From NCBI RefSeq assembly GCF_900099915.1, contig NZ_FNDB01000006.1:62001-126000 (forward strand): 64,000 nucleotides of DNA, given 5' to 3'. The stretch comes from Flavobacterium omnivorum (GTDB lineage: Bacteria; Bacteroidota; Bacteroidia; Flavobacteriales; Flavobacteriaceae). The position numbers and the translations under genes were made by a program. This document shows, piece after piece, positions 27,486 through 36,616 of the stretch (position 1 is the first letter of the stretch; every line of letters begins with the position of its first letter). The notes beneath the pieces were generated by a model, which did not search any database, was not told the origin of the DNA, and was given only the letters and a program-made list of their open reading frames with translations.

Positions 27486-27965
27486 ATGAAAAATACAATA
27501 AGCTTGGGCTGTTTAATTTTGGTGCTAGCTTCCTGCAAAGAAGATAAATCACGAACATACGAAAAGATCAATGCTGCTAATTGGCTCCTGGGCAATTGGG
27601 AAAGCAAGTCTTTTGAAGGAAACCTAACCGAATCTTGGAAAAAAGCAAACGACAGCACTTTTCAAGCAACTTCCTACTTCATAAAAGAAAAAGACACGCT
27701 ACATTTTGAAACGATTATCTTGGAACAAAAAGGAGAAAAGGTAACCTATTATGCTACGGTGCAAGGGCAAAATGAGGACAAACCGATTGCGTTTAAATTA
27801 AAGACAGCATCCGAGAAAGAATTACTATTCGAAAATCTACAACACGATTACCCGCAAATAATTAATTATACTCCAATTACTGCAGACAGTTTAGTTGTAA
27901 AAATTTCCGGAATGCAACAGGGGAAACCTAGCTCAGAGCAGTTCTCAATGAAAAGAATCAAGTAA
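27486..27965 (+). CDS. DUF6265-like lipoprotein
   Basis: From ATG 27486 a 159-aa protein with signal MKNTISLGCLILVLASC and lipobox LASC (C17). The mature part has the NWLLGNWESKSFEGNLTESW motif and a lipocalin-like series of strands ending SEQFSMKRIK, as in DUF6265. Such proteins are small periplasmic or membrane-anchored beta-barrels of unknown role. The upstream TTG at 27453 would put 11 residues before the signal peptide. A strong terminator follows. Confidence 0.75.
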   Translation: MKNTISLGCLILVLASCKEDKSRTYEKINAANWLLGNWESKSFEGNLTESWKKANDSTFQATSYFIKEKDTLHFETIILEQKGEKVTYYATVQGQNEDKPIAFKLKTASEKELLFENLQHDYPQIINYTPITADSLVVKISGMQQGKPSSEQFSMKRIK

Positions 27966-27991
27966 AAACTAATTTCTCGACTTCATAAACA

Positions 27992-28020
27992 GCCTTACTC
28001 CATAAAAGTAAGGTTTTTTT
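27992..28020 (+). terminator. Rho-independent terminator
   Basis: CCTTACT (27993-27999) pairs with AGTAAGG (28007-28013) and is followed by seven T residues. It ends the lipoprotein transcript. Confidence 0.85.
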
Positions 28021-28078
28021 ATGCTCATAAAATACTGTTTTTCAAATTACTATATAATAACTTTAAAATACTATTCAT

Positions 28079-28091
28079 ATTTAGTCTAAAT
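28079..28091. promoter_or_regulatory. Putative iron-repressor operator, site 1
   Basis: ATTTAGTCTAAAT is a perfect 13-bp palindrome around a central T, 5 bp upstream of the -33 TTG of the first siderophore-receptor promoter. The identical sequence occupies nearly the same place before the second receptor (31602-31614). A DtxR/IdeR- or Fur-type repressor would fit; the protein is not identified. Confidence 0.65.
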
Positions 28092-28096
28092 AAGTT

Positions 28097-28126
28097 TTGT
28101 TAATAACAAAAGCAATCTTATATTTG
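28097..28126 (+). promoter_or_regulatory. Bacteroidota promoter of the first siderophore receptor
   Basis: TTG at 28097-28099, a 19-bp spacer, then TATATTTG at 28119-28126, an exact match to the TTG-N19-TAnnTTTG consensus. The gene starts 27 bp further on. Confidence 0.85.
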
Positions 28127-28153
28127 CGACTTATTTTTAATTAATCTAAATAA

Positions 28154-30313
28154 ATGAATAAGATACCTACCCTCTACCTGTTAGTTTTACTTTTTGGAAT
28201 AACTGTTACTGCTCAAGAAAAAAAAGAGCAAGAAAAAGATTCCTTAAAAACACTGAAAGAAGTAATCGTTAACACCAACCAATACAAGTACAAAAGAGAA
28301 AAAAGCACTACAGTCTCAAAGATGCCTTTGAATAACATAGAAAATCCTCAGGTATACAATACCGTTACCAGTGAGTTAATGAAAGAGCAAGTGGTTACTA
28401 ATTTTAGTGATGCATTAAAAAATGCAACTGGAATCACCCGCCTTTGGGAATCAACTGGGCGTGGCGGAGATGGCGCTGAATTTTTTACAATGAGAGGTTT
28501 TTCTGTTCAGCCAACTATGATCAATGGACTTCCCGGAATCAACAATGGAAGTATTGATCCTGCCAACGTGGATAACATTGAAATAATCAAAGGACCTTCA
28601 GGAACTTTATTTGGCAGCAGTTTAATTTCATACGGCGGCTTGATAAACATTGTGACTAAAAAGCCCTATTCAAGATTTGGCGGTGAAATTAGTTATAATG
28701 CAGGATCGTATGGTATGGATCGCCTTACTGCAGATGTGAATATTCCACTAAACACGGATGTTTCTGTAAGAATCAATACAGCCTACCAAAAAGAAAATTC
28801 GTTTCAGGATGCCGGTTTTGGAAAATCCTTTTTCTTTGCTCCTTCCTTGAGTTATAAAGTTAGTGATAAACTTTCGTTCTTGGTTAATACCGAATTCACC
28901 AACAGAAATTCAGCAAATGCCCCAATGCTTTTCTTGAGTAGATATGCGCCTCTTTCATTTAATTCAATGGAGTTATTCGAAAAAAACTATAAAAAATCAT
29001 TCACCTCAAACGAGCTGTCCATCAGCAATCCTACTTATAATTTACAAGCTCAAATGTTTTATAAAATATCGGATCAATGGACTTCACAAACGGTACTATC
29101 CAGAAGCAGCAGCAGCACAAATGGGTATTATTCCTATTTATTTGATGCATCAAACGGAAATGATTTTACTCGATTTATCTCTAAAAGAAACGGAGAAACA
29201 TTAGCAAATGATATTCAACAAAATTTTATTGGAGACTTTAAAATAGGAAAATTAAGAAACCGATTGGTCGTAGGGGTTGATTATTATAAATCCGATATTC
29301 AAAATGGAAGCAGCGGTTGGCGCGGAAACGGTGTTGTTTCTCTGACTGATGGATCGGATACCGGAGATTTAACTCAAGCTGGTGTTGACAATTTATTAGT
29401 GGGCTCATTCGAAGGAAATACAATAGCAGAAACGAAAGTTCTAAGTGCTTATATTTCGGATGTATTAAATATTACCGATAAACTTTCGGTTATGGGAAGT
29501 CTGCGTATAGATAATTTTGAAGGAAGTATTAATTATTGGTCAACAGACAAAATTAAAAGTCAAACCTCTTTTTCTCCAAAATTTGGTGTAGTTTATCAAA
29601 TAATTGAAAATAAAGTTTCTGTTTTTACAAATTATATGAATGGTTTTATTAATAAGGCACCAGTATCCGTTTCAGATGTTGATGGTACAAATTCCAGATT
29701 GCAAATTTTTGACCCAGAGCAGGCCAATCAATATGAATTTGGTCTAAAAACTAACTTATACAAAGACATTATTTCGGCATCGATCAGTTACTACAATATT
29801 GATGTGAAAAATCGATTAATGACAGATCCCAACAATATCAACAATGCAATTCAGGGTGGTGAAGTCAACAGCAAAGGAGTGGAAGTTAGTTTTACGGCTA
29901 ATCCAATGAAAGGATTCAATGTGATTGCCGGATTCAGTAATAACAAAAGTGAAGTTACAAAAGACAATCCCGGTGATGGTTATTTAGGCTTAAGACCTGA
30001 GGAAGCCGGACCGGAAACCCTAGTCAATTTTTGGGCAAATTACACCTTGACTTCTGGGAAATTAAAAGGATTTGGTCTTGGATTTGGTGGAAACTATGCC
30101 AGTGAATACAAAACCTTGAATAGAGCGAATATCGGAACGTTTGCTTTACCAAGTTATACAATTTTAAATTCGGCTTTGTCCTATTCAAATGATAAATTCA
30201 ATCTTGCTTTGAAATTGAATAACGTATTAAACGAAAAATATTATTCTGGTTGGTCCACTGTAACTCCTCAACGATTGAGCAGTCTAACAGCAGGTTTGAC
30301 CTATAAATTTTAA
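28154..30313 (+). CDS. TonB-dependent siderophore receptor
   Basis: A 719-aa outer-membrane receptor for energy-dependent uptake, most likely of ferric siderophores. Signal peptide at about 1-20 (ending VTAQ). A TonB-box-like segment EVIVNTNQ follows near 36-43. The plug domain (about 70-180) has FSDALKNATGI, FFTMRGFSVQP and VDNIEIIKGPSGTLFG. A 22-strand-type barrel reaches the C-terminal RLSSLTAGLTYKF, which ends in Phe. It is followed by a PepSY-TM gene and preceded by a consensus promoter and a palindromic operator, so repression by iron is likely. Confidence 0.93.
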   Translation: MNKIPTLYLLVLLFGITVTAQEKKEQEKDSLKTLKEVIVNTNQYKYKREKSTTVSKMPLNNIENPQVYNTVTSELMKEQVVTNFSDALKNATGITRLWESTGRGGDGAEFFTMRGFSVQPTMINGLPGINNGSIDPANVDNIEIIKGPSGTLFGSSLISYGGLINIVTKKPYSRFGGEISYNAGSYGMDRLTADVNIPLNTDVSVRINTAYQKENSFQDAGFGKSFFFAPSLSYKVSDKLSFLVNTEFTNRNSANAPMLFLSRYAPLSFNSMELFEKNYKKSFTSNELSISNPTYNLQAQMFYKISDQWTSQTVLSRSSSSTNGYYSYLFDASNGNDFTRFISKRNGETLANDIQQNFIGDFKIGKLRNRLVVGVDYYKSDIQNGSSGWRGNGVVSLTDGSDTGDLTQAGVDNLLVGSFEGNTIAETKVLSAYISDVLNITDKLSVMGSLRIDNFEGSINYWSTDKIKSQTSFSPKFGVVYQIIENKVSVFTNYMNGFINKAPVSVSDVDGTNSRLQIFDPEQANQYEFGLKTNLYKDIISASISYYNIDVKNRLMTDPNNINNAIQGGEVNSKGVEVSFTANPMKGFNVIAGFSNNKSEVTKDNPGDGYLGLRPEEAGPETLVNFWANYTLTSGKLKGFGLGFGGNYASEYKTLNRANIGTFALPSYTILNSALSYSNDKFNLALKLNNVLNEKYYSGWSTVTPQRLSSLTAGLTYKF

Positions 30314-30338
30314 GATTCTTAATTCGTTTTATTTAACT

Positions 30339-30363
30339 AAACTCCTCCTTAGTGGGGAGTTTT
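30339..30363 (+). terminator. Hairpin between receptor 1 and the PepSY gene
   Basis: AACTCCTCC can pair with GGGGAGTT across TTAGT, followed by a short T run. It may reduce read-through from the receptor into the next gene. Confidence 0.5.
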
Positions 30364-30374
30364 ATCCATTTTTA

Positions 30375-31502
30375 ATGAAAAATAACACCCTAAAAAAAGC
30401 AATCCTAAAAATCCATCTTTGGCTTGGATTGTCCTCTGGAATACTTGTTTTCATAATTGCAATCACGGGATCCTTATATGCCTTTCAGGAAGAAATACAA
30501 GATTATACCGATGAATACAGGTTTGTAATAAAACAAGAAAAGCCATTTCTATTCCCAACACAATTAGAAGAAATTGCCCGAAAGGAAATACCAAACAAAG
30601 TACTTCATGCTATAAAATACAATGGTTCAACGAAATCAGCGGAAGCCATCTTTTTTCATTACGAACCTTCCTATCATTATATTGTATACCTCAATCCATA
30701 TACAGGGGAAGTCCTTGAAAAAACCAATATGGAAGATGGTTTTTTTAACTTTATTCTTGATGGTCATTTTTACCTTTGGTTGCCCCATGAAATTGGACAA
30801 ACCATTACAGCATCGGCAACATTGGTATTTTTGATCCTACTGATTACTGGCTTTATTCTTTGGTATCCAAAAAATAAAAATGCCGCAAAACAACGGTTTT
30901 GGTTTAAATGGAAAAAAGGATTAAAATGGAAACGCAAAAACTACGACTTGCATAATATTACTGGCTTATACGTGCTTATAATTGCCATAATTTTTGCAAT
31001 TACGGGTTTAGTCTGGGGTTTCCAATGGTTCGCTAATTCTTATTATACTGTTCTTGGCGGCGAAAAATCTTTAGTTTATGAAGATCCAATTTCGACTATA
31101 AAAAGCAAAACAGTAGATAAACCGCTGGATCAAATTTGGACTTTGATGCAAAACGAATATCCAGAAGCAAAATCTATAGAAGTGCATCCCCCGGAAAGTG
31201 CCAGCTCTTCTATTGCGGCAAATGCAAATCCTGAGGAAGGTACCTATTGGAAAATAGACTACCGTTATTTTGACCAATATGACTTAGAAGAACAAAAAGT
31301 AGAGCATCTTTACGGAAGGTATAAAGAAGCTAAAATTGCCGACAAACTGATGCTCTTGAATTACGACATACATACGGGTGCCGTTTTTGGAATAGCCGGA
31401 AAAATATTTGCTTTTTTAATCAGTTTACTTATTGCGAGTCTTCCTATAACTGGATTCTACATCTGGTGGGGAAGAAACCGAAAATCAAAAGTTAAAATTT
31501 AA
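30375..31502 (+). CDS. PepSY-TM membrane protein, iron-uptake associated
   Basis: A 375-aa inner-membrane protein of the PepSY-associated TM family. Helix 1 is at about 15-36 (LWLGLSSGILVFIIAITGSL) with His residues in the IHLWLGL turn. Further helices are at about 135-158, 195-215 and 345-365, and the loops carry the PepSY-type GEVLEKTNMEDGFFNFILDGHFYLWLP segment. Members of this family sit next to siderophore receptors and are thought to act in reduction or transport of the ferric complex. It starts 61 bp after the receptor. A terminator follows. Confidence 0.88.
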   Translation: MKNNTLKKAILKIHLWLGLSSGILVFIIAITGSLYAFQEEIQDYTDEYRFVIKQEKPFLFPTQLEEIARKEIPNKVLHAIKYNGSTKSAEAIFFHYEPSYHYIVYLNPYTGEVLEKTNMEDGFFNFILDGHFYLWLPHEIGQTITASATLVFLILLITGFILWYPKNKNAAKQRFWFKWKKGLKWKRKNYDLHNITGLYVLIIAIIFAITGLVWGFQWFANSYYTVLGGEKSLVYEDPISTIKSKTVDKPLDQIWTLMQNEYPEAKSIEVHPPESASSSIAANANPEEGTYWKIDYRYFDQYDLEEQKVEHLYGRYKEAKIADKLMLLNYDIHTGAVFGIAGKIFAFLISLLIASLPITGFYIWWGRNRKSKVKI

Positions 31503-31520
31503 CATTTAACGCTAAAATCA

Positions 31521-31551
31521 AAAATCCTTGTCTAAAAGCAAGGATTTTTTG
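31521..31551 (+). terminator. Rho-independent terminator
   Basis: AAAATCCTTG (31521-31530) pairs with CAAGGATTTT (31539-31548) and the T run continues. It closes the first receptor/PepSY unit. Confidence 0.85.
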
Positions 31552-31601
31552 GTTATAACATTAAATTTCAATACATTAAAAATGTTAAAATTGTTATCAA
31601 T

Positions 31602-31614
31602 ATTTAGTCTAAAT
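31602..31614. promoter_or_regulatory. Putative iron-repressor operator, site 2
   Basis: ATTTAGTCTAAAT, identical to site 1, 4 bp upstream of the -33 TTG of the second receptor promoter. The flanking bases (a leading TAT-type context and a trailing AA, then TTTTGTTAA) are also shared. Confidence 0.65.
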
Positions 31615-31618
31615 AATT

Positions 31619-31648
31619 TTGTTAAATCAGATTCAGATTATATATTTG
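31619..31648 (+). promoter_or_regulatory. Bacteroidota promoter of the second siderophore receptor
   Basis: TTG at 31619-31621, a 19-bp spacer, then TATATTTG at 31641-31648, an exact consensus match. It lies upstream of ATG 31682, which supports that start, since an upstream in-frame start at 31619 would overlap the promoter. Confidence 0.85.
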
Positions 31649-31681
31649 CACCGTTATTTTTATTCAATCCAAATAAACAAA

Positions 31682-33889
31682 ATGAAATATAGTTTAACAG
31701 TCCCATTTGCATTATTATTTTGTCTCTCTGGACAAGCTCAAGAAACAGCGAACGCCTCAGAAAACCCAACTACTTTAGAAACATTTGATTCAGTTTCCGA
31801 TACTGTTAGAAATAAAAAAGGAGGTATTCTTAAAGAAATTATAATCACACCAAATCAACACAAAAAACCAGTTTCTGCCATTCGATCCGGCTTGAAACCA
31901 ATGGACGTTCCACAAAGCATTCAAATCATAGGGAGCGAGATAATTGAACAACAACAAGCCATTCGCTTAAGTGAGGTTGTAAAAAACATTAATGGTGTGT
32001 ATGTAGGATCTGCTCGCGGTGGTGCTCAGGAATCCTTTTTTTCACGTGGCTATGATATGTCAGCCAACAATATGTTTAAGAATGGATTTCGTTTTAGCGG
32101 TGGTTCGATTCCCGAAGTCTCTTCCTTAGAAAAAGTTGAAGTGCTCAAAGGAAGTGCCGCTCTACTCTACGGAAATGTTGCTCCCGGAGGAATATTAAAC
32201 ATGGTTACGAAAACTCCTTCGTTCAAAAAAGGCGGCGAAATAGCCATGCAAATGGGTAGCTATTCTTTTTACAAACCATCTATTGATATTTATGGTCCAT
32301 TGAATGATATTATCGCTTACCGCTTCACGGGTTCCTATGAAAATTCTAAAAGTTTTAGAGATAATGTATCCAAAGAAAGATATTATATAAACCCTTCTTT
32401 TCTTTTTAAAGTAAGTAACAAAACTGAAATTATACTGCAAGGAGATTACCTAAAGGACGATTGGACACCCGATTTTGGATCAGGAATAATCGGAAAAGAA
32501 ATCCTGGCGCTACCTATAAGCACCTATTTAGGGGCCAATTGGTCTACTGGAGAAACTAAACAAGCTACTGTTTCAGGATTAGTAAACCATAATTTCAATA
32601 AAGACTGGACATTAAACTTTAATACTTCTTTTCAAAATTTTGATAGAACATCAAAAGGAACAGAACGAATTCAACCCGCAGCCAATGGAGATTGGAAAAG
32701 ACCATTGGGACAAAATAAAAACCAAGAACAAATTATTGCTGAACAATTAAGCATTCAAGGAAAATTCAAAACAGGGCAACTAAAACATCAATTATTTACA
32801 GGTGTTGATTTGGAAAACTCCTTTACAGAAGCCAATACCTTCACCTTTAGCCCTTCAACATACGGTAGTGGAAACGTTTTTGATTTCGAGAATTTTGATC
32901 AAGGTGGCGCTATACCAAACGCAACAAATACCCGAATTGTAAAAACAGATACCAATCGTTTTGGTATTTATGCCCAAGATTTAATTTCGCTTACCGAAAA
33001 ATTTAAAGTTTTGGCAGGAATTCGTTGGTCATGGCAAGAAGCTCTGGTAGAAACAACTGATTTAGTTAAAAATACAATTACAGAAGGTCAGAAACGTAAA
33101 GACCAAGCTTTCACTCCAAAATTGGGACTCGTCTATCAACCGACAAAAGACATGTCCTTGTTTGCCAGCTACTCGAACTCGTTTACACCAAATACAGGAA
33201 CAACAGTGGATTTAAAGGCGATTAAACCTTCCATTATTGACCAGTACGAAGTGGGAATAAAAAAAGATTTTTGGAGAGGAATACTAAGTACAAATGTTAC
33301 GGTATACCAAATTACAAATAGTAATTTAGCACAAACAGCCGAATTTAAAGCAGATGGATCAAGCAATACAGATACTTCTCTAAAAATTCTAAGCGGAGAA
33401 ACCACAAGTAAAGGCGTAGAATTTGATATTGTTGCAAAACCTATAAAAGGTTTAAATATTATTGCTGGATACAGCTACAATGATATGCGCTACACAAAAA
33501 CTTCTGGTTTAAAAGGAAGCTTTATAGAAGGGGATCGTTTGGCAAGAACTCCAGCAAAAACTGCTAATTTAAGCTTTTTCTACACCTTGCCATCCGGGGC
33601 GTTACAAGGAGTTTCAGTAGGAGCTTTAGGAAATTATATCGGTAAAAGAGTAGGTGGATGGAACAATCAAATTGATGCCTCACTACCTAACGGAATATAT
33701 GACCGAGAAATTCCTTTAGAAGGTTACACTACAATAGATGCGTCAGTAGGTTACAGTTGGAAACAATTCTCCATTTTATGCAGAGTTTCAAATATTACGA
33801 ACGTTTTAAATTATACTGTTCATGAAAACTACAGTGTAAACCCAATTGCACCGCGTCAAGTAATGACGAGTTTAAAATACAAATTCTAA
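31682..33889 (+). CDS. TonB-dependent siderophore receptor
   Basis: From ATG 31682 a 735-aa outer-membrane receptor. Signal peptide MKYSLTVPFALLFCLSGQAQ. A TonB-box-like ILKEIIITPNQ precedes the plug domain, which has MDVPQSIQIIGSEIIEQQ, a VVKNINGVYVGSARGG segment, FFSRGYDM and VEVLKGSAALLYGNVAPGG. These are hallmarks of FhuA/FoxA-type siderophore receptors. The C-terminus APRQVMTSLKYKF ends in Phe. The start is set by the signal peptide and by the promoter at 31619-31648. It forms a unit with the PepSY gene 58 bp downstream and shares its operator with the first receptor. Confidence 0.94.
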   Translation: MKYSLTVPFALLFCLSGQAQETANASENPTTLETFDSVSDTVRNKKGGILKEIIITPNQHKKPVSAIRSGLKPMDVPQSIQIIGSEIIEQQQAIRLSEVVKNINGVYVGSARGGAQESFFSRGYDMSANNMFKNGFRFSGGSIPEVSSLEKVEVLKGSAALLYGNVAPGGILNMVTKTPSFKKGGEIAMQMGSYSFYKPSIDIYGPLNDIIAYRFTGSYENSKSFRDNVSKERYYINPSFLFKVSNKTEIILQGDYLKDDWTPDFGSGIIGKEILALPISTYLGANWSTGETKQATVSGLVNHNFNKDWTLNFNTSFQNFDRTSKGTERIQPAANGDWKRPLGQNKNQEQIIAEQLSIQGKFKTGQLKHQLFTGVDLENSFTEANTFTFSPSTYGSGNVFDFENFDQGGAIPNATNTRIVKTDTNRFGIYAQDLISLTEKFKVLAGIRWSWQEALVETTDLVKNTITEGQKRKDQAFTPKLGLVYQPTKDMSLFASYSNSFTPNTGTTVDLKAIKPSIIDQYEVGIKKDFWRGILSTNVTVYQITNSNLAQTAEFKADGSSNTDTSLKILSGETTSKGVEFDIVAKPIKGLNIIAGYSYNDMRYTKTSGLKGSFIEGDRLARTPAKTANLSFFYTLPSGALQGVSVGALGNYIGKRVGGWNNQIDASLPNGIYDREIPLEGYTTIDASVGYSWKQFSILCRVSNITNVLNYTVHENYSVNPIAPRQVMTSLKYKF

Positions 33890-33947
33890 TTAAACCTTTT
33901 GTCAAATAAATCATCTGATTTATAATTAATTTCACAAAATTCCAACC

Positions 33948-34496
33948 ATGAAAAAAATAAAAGCAAGAAATTTACACCGTGATTTAGGATATTTCTATAT
34001 CGGATTAATTGTTTCGTTCGCCTTCTCAGGCCTTATGATGAATCATAGAGATTCTTGGCATCCGGAAAAATACACTACCGAAACAAAAGTCATTCAAGTA
34101 AAACTGCCTGCTGAAAGTGAAATTAATGAAAAATTTGCTGAAGATTTAGGAAAACAATTGGGCATCGATGATAAAATGAGACGTCAAATGGTAAAAAAAG
34201 GAACCTTTAAGATTTCTTTTGAAAAGCACGATCTCGAAATTGACATGAAAACTGGAAAAGGAGAACTTGTTTCTTTCTTTAAAACGCCTATTATCAGTCA
34301 ATCCATGAGCTTACACAAAAACACTTCCAATTTCTGGATTTATTATTCTGATATTTTTGCGATAAGTTTAATCATTATAGCATTAACAGGAACGGTAATG
34401 ATCAAAGCCGGAAAATTTAGTTGGAGGAACAGAGGTTGGAAACTGGCCGTTGCTGGAATTATATTTCCGTTGATCTTCTTGTTTTTGTTGGGATAA
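33948..34496 (+). CDS. Small PepSY-TM membrane protein
   Basis: A 182-aa protein. A first helix is at about 14-30 (YFYIGLIVSFAFSGLMMNHR), preceded by NLHRDLG with a conserved-type His. A soluble PepSY-like segment follows (about 50-115), then two more helices at about 130-150 and 160-180. It is a reduced relative of the 375-aa protein next to the first receptor. Its place 58 bp behind the second siderophore receptor suggests the same iron-uptake role. Confidence 0.82.
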   Translation: MKKIKARNLHRDLGYFYIGLIVSFAFSGLMMNHRDSWHPEKYTTETKVIQVKLPAESEINEKFAEDLGKQLGIDDKMRRQMVKKGTFKISFEKHDLEIDMKTGKGELVSFFKTPIISQSMSLHKNTSNFWIYYSDIFAISLIIIALTGTVMIKAGKFSWRNRGWKLAVAGIIFPLIFLFLLG

Positions 34497-34523
34497 TATC
34501 TAATCTTCAAAAGAAAACAGTAC

Positions 34524-34552
34524 CCTCGTTTAGAAATAAACGAGGTTTTTTA
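34524..34552 (+). terminator. Rho-independent terminator with GAAA loop
   Basis: CCTCGTTTA (34524-34532) pairs with TAAACGAGG (34537-34545) across a GAAA tetraloop, followed by a T run. It closes the iron-uptake block. Confidence 0.88.
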
Positions 34553-34630
34553 TTTTGACAAATAAAATCACGTTTTTTACATATATTTGACTTAACAATT
34601 GATTTATAAATACTTACTAAATTTTTTACA

Positions 34631-36541
34631 ATGAAAAAACCACTATTATTATTTGGGACATTTTTATTACTGATAATTACTTCTTCTTGTAAAGATGAAA
34701 AAAAGGATGAAAAGGCACGAATTCCAGAACAATATGCTTTAGAGGATTTGTACAACACGAAAGACGTAAGTGCATCAGGATTTAATGTTGATGAGACAAA
34801 AATACTGATAACGAATAACGCAACGGGAATCTATAACGCCTATGAGTTAAACATTTCAGATACTACAACAATCACGTTGACAAAATCGACAAATGAAAGC
34901 ATTTTTACAATAGATTATTTACCTGGAAGTTCTAAATTTATTTATTCTGCTGATGAAGGTGGAAATGAGAATTCCCATCTGTTTTTAATGGATCGCAATA
35001 ACTCTATTCCAAAAGATATTACTCCGTGGGAAAATAGTGCCAATAGTTTTTTTGGCTGGAGCCAAGATAAAAAAAACATGTATATCTCTAGCAACAAAAG
35101 AGATGTGAAATATTTTGATTTATTAAAACTAGACACTATTTCTTGGAGACCAACTGTTTTATACCAGACAAATTCTGACTTATCGCCTTCCTTAATAAGC
35201 AAATCCGAAAGATACATTGCATTAAACAAGTCAATTACGACGGATAAAAACGAAATGTATTTGTATGATCGAAAAAACAAAACAACAAAACGAATCAGTA
35301 CTGATAAAGAAGCCAACTGGAACCCAATGGCTTTTGAGAAAAATGATAGTATTATGTATTATTCGAGTAATGAGGATACAGAATTCAGCTATTTAGTTAA
35401 GTACAATATCAATACTGGAAAATCAGAAAAAATATTCGAAGACAAATGGGATATCAATTATATGTATTTAAGTAAAAATGAAAAATACCATGCTATATTC
35501 ATTAACAATGACGGAAAAAACAAAGTCTTACTTTTTGACCATGTCACTGGAAAACAAATTAATCTCCCTGCATTTAATGATGGGGATGTTACTAATATAA
35601 TAATTTCTAATAGCGAAAACAAACTATTGCTCACCGTAGGCAGTAGCACGAGTCCTGCAAACCTTTATTTTTATGATATTCCTTCTAAAAAACTGAAACA
35701 ACTCACCTCTGTTTTAAACAAAAAAATAAACCAAAACGATTTAGTAACAGCACAAGTAGTTCGTTTTAAATCTTTTGATGGGAAAGAAATCCCTGCTATT
35801 TATTACAAACCAATACAAGCATCCAAAGACAATAAAGTACCCGCATTAATATGGGTACACGGTGGTCCTGGAGGGCAAAGTCGCATTGGGTATTCAAACA
35901 GTATTCAATATTTAGTAAATCGCGGCTATGCCGTTTTAGCTGTAAATAATCGCGGAAGTAGTGGCTATGGAAGAACTTTTTACAAAATGGACAACAAAGA
36001 CCATAGCAATGGAGATTTAAAAGACTGTATTTGGGGTAAAAAATGGCTTGTAGAACAAGATTATATTGACTCAAATGCCATAGGTCTCTATGGAGGAAGT
36101 TATGGAGGATCTATGGTTCTTGGCGCATTAGCATTTCATCCAGAAGAATTTAAAGTAGGTGTTGATTTATTTGGTGTTGCCAATTGGCCGCGAACACTAA
36201 AAAGCATCCCTCCATTTTGGGAATCTTTTAGAAAAGCGTTGTATGATGAAATGGGAGATCCTTATACTTCAGATAGTATTAGACTAAAAAAGATTTCACC
36301 CCTTTATAATTATGATAAAATAAATAAACCGCTACTGGTTTTTCAAGGCTCAAATGATGTCAGAGTACTTCCTATTGAAAGTAATGAAATCGTAGCCGGT
36401 GTAAAGAAAAACGGAGTTCCCGTGGAATATATCGTGTTTCCAGATGAAGGGCACGGTTTCCAGAAAAATGAAAATCAAATTACTACCACAAAAACAACTT
36501 TAGCTTTTTTAGAAAAATATTTAAAAACGCCTAAAAAGTAA
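34631..36541 (+). CDS. S9-family prolyl oligopeptidase-like lipoprotein
   Basis: A 636-aa serine peptidase with signal MKKPLLLFGTFLLLIITSSC (lipobox SSC, C20), so membrane-anchored. An N-terminal beta-propeller (about 40-370) gates the C-terminal alpha/beta hydrolase domain (about 385-636). HGGPGG forms the oxyanion region, GLYGGSYGGS holds the nucleophile S490, FQGSNDVRV the Asp and PDEGHGF the His. The catalytic triad is complete. Such enzymes act on short oligopeptides or as acyl-aminoacyl peptidases; specificity is not readable. It is monocistronic. Confidence 0.92.
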   Translation: MKKPLLLFGTFLLLIITSSCKDEKKDEKARIPEQYALEDLYNTKDVSASGFNVDETKILITNNATGIYNAYELNISDTTTITLTKSTNESIFTIDYLPGSSKFIYSADEGGNENSHLFLMDRNNSIPKDITPWENSANSFFGWSQDKKNMYISSNKRDVKYFDLLKLDTISWRPTVLYQTNSDLSPSLISKSERYIALNKSITTDKNEMYLYDRKNKTTKRISTDKEANWNPMAFEKNDSIMYYSSNEDTEFSYLVKYNINTGKSEKIFEDKWDINYMYLSKNEKYHAIFINNDGKNKVLLFDHVTGKQINLPAFNDGDVTNIIISNSENKLLLTVGSSTSPANLYFYDIPSKKLKQLTSVLNKKINQNDLVTAQVVRFKSFDGKEIPAIYYKPIQASKDNKVPALIWVHGGPGGQSRIGYSNSIQYLVNRGYAVLAVNNRGSSGYGRTFYKMDNKDHSNGDLKDCIWGKKWLVEQDYIDSNAIGLYGGSYGGSMVLGALAFHPEEFKVGVDLFGVANWPRTLKSIPPFWESFRKALYDEMGDPYTSDSIRLKKISPLYNYDKINKPLLVFQGSNDVRVLPIESNEIVAGVKKNGVPVEYIVFPDEGHGFQKNENQITTTKTTLAFLEKYLKTPKK

Positions 36542-36558
36542 TCGATATCTAAAAGAAA

Positions 36559-36590
36559 AATCCCATCTCAATTTACATCGAGATGGGATT
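36559..36590. terminator. Bidirectional terminator between the peptidase gene and valS
   Basis: AATCCCATCTC (36559-36569) and GAGATGGGATT (36580-36590) form a perfect 11-bp stem with A/T-rich flanks, between converging genes. Confidence 0.75.
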
Positions 36591-36616
36591 ATCTATTTTA
36601 AAAAGCAATTGGCACT

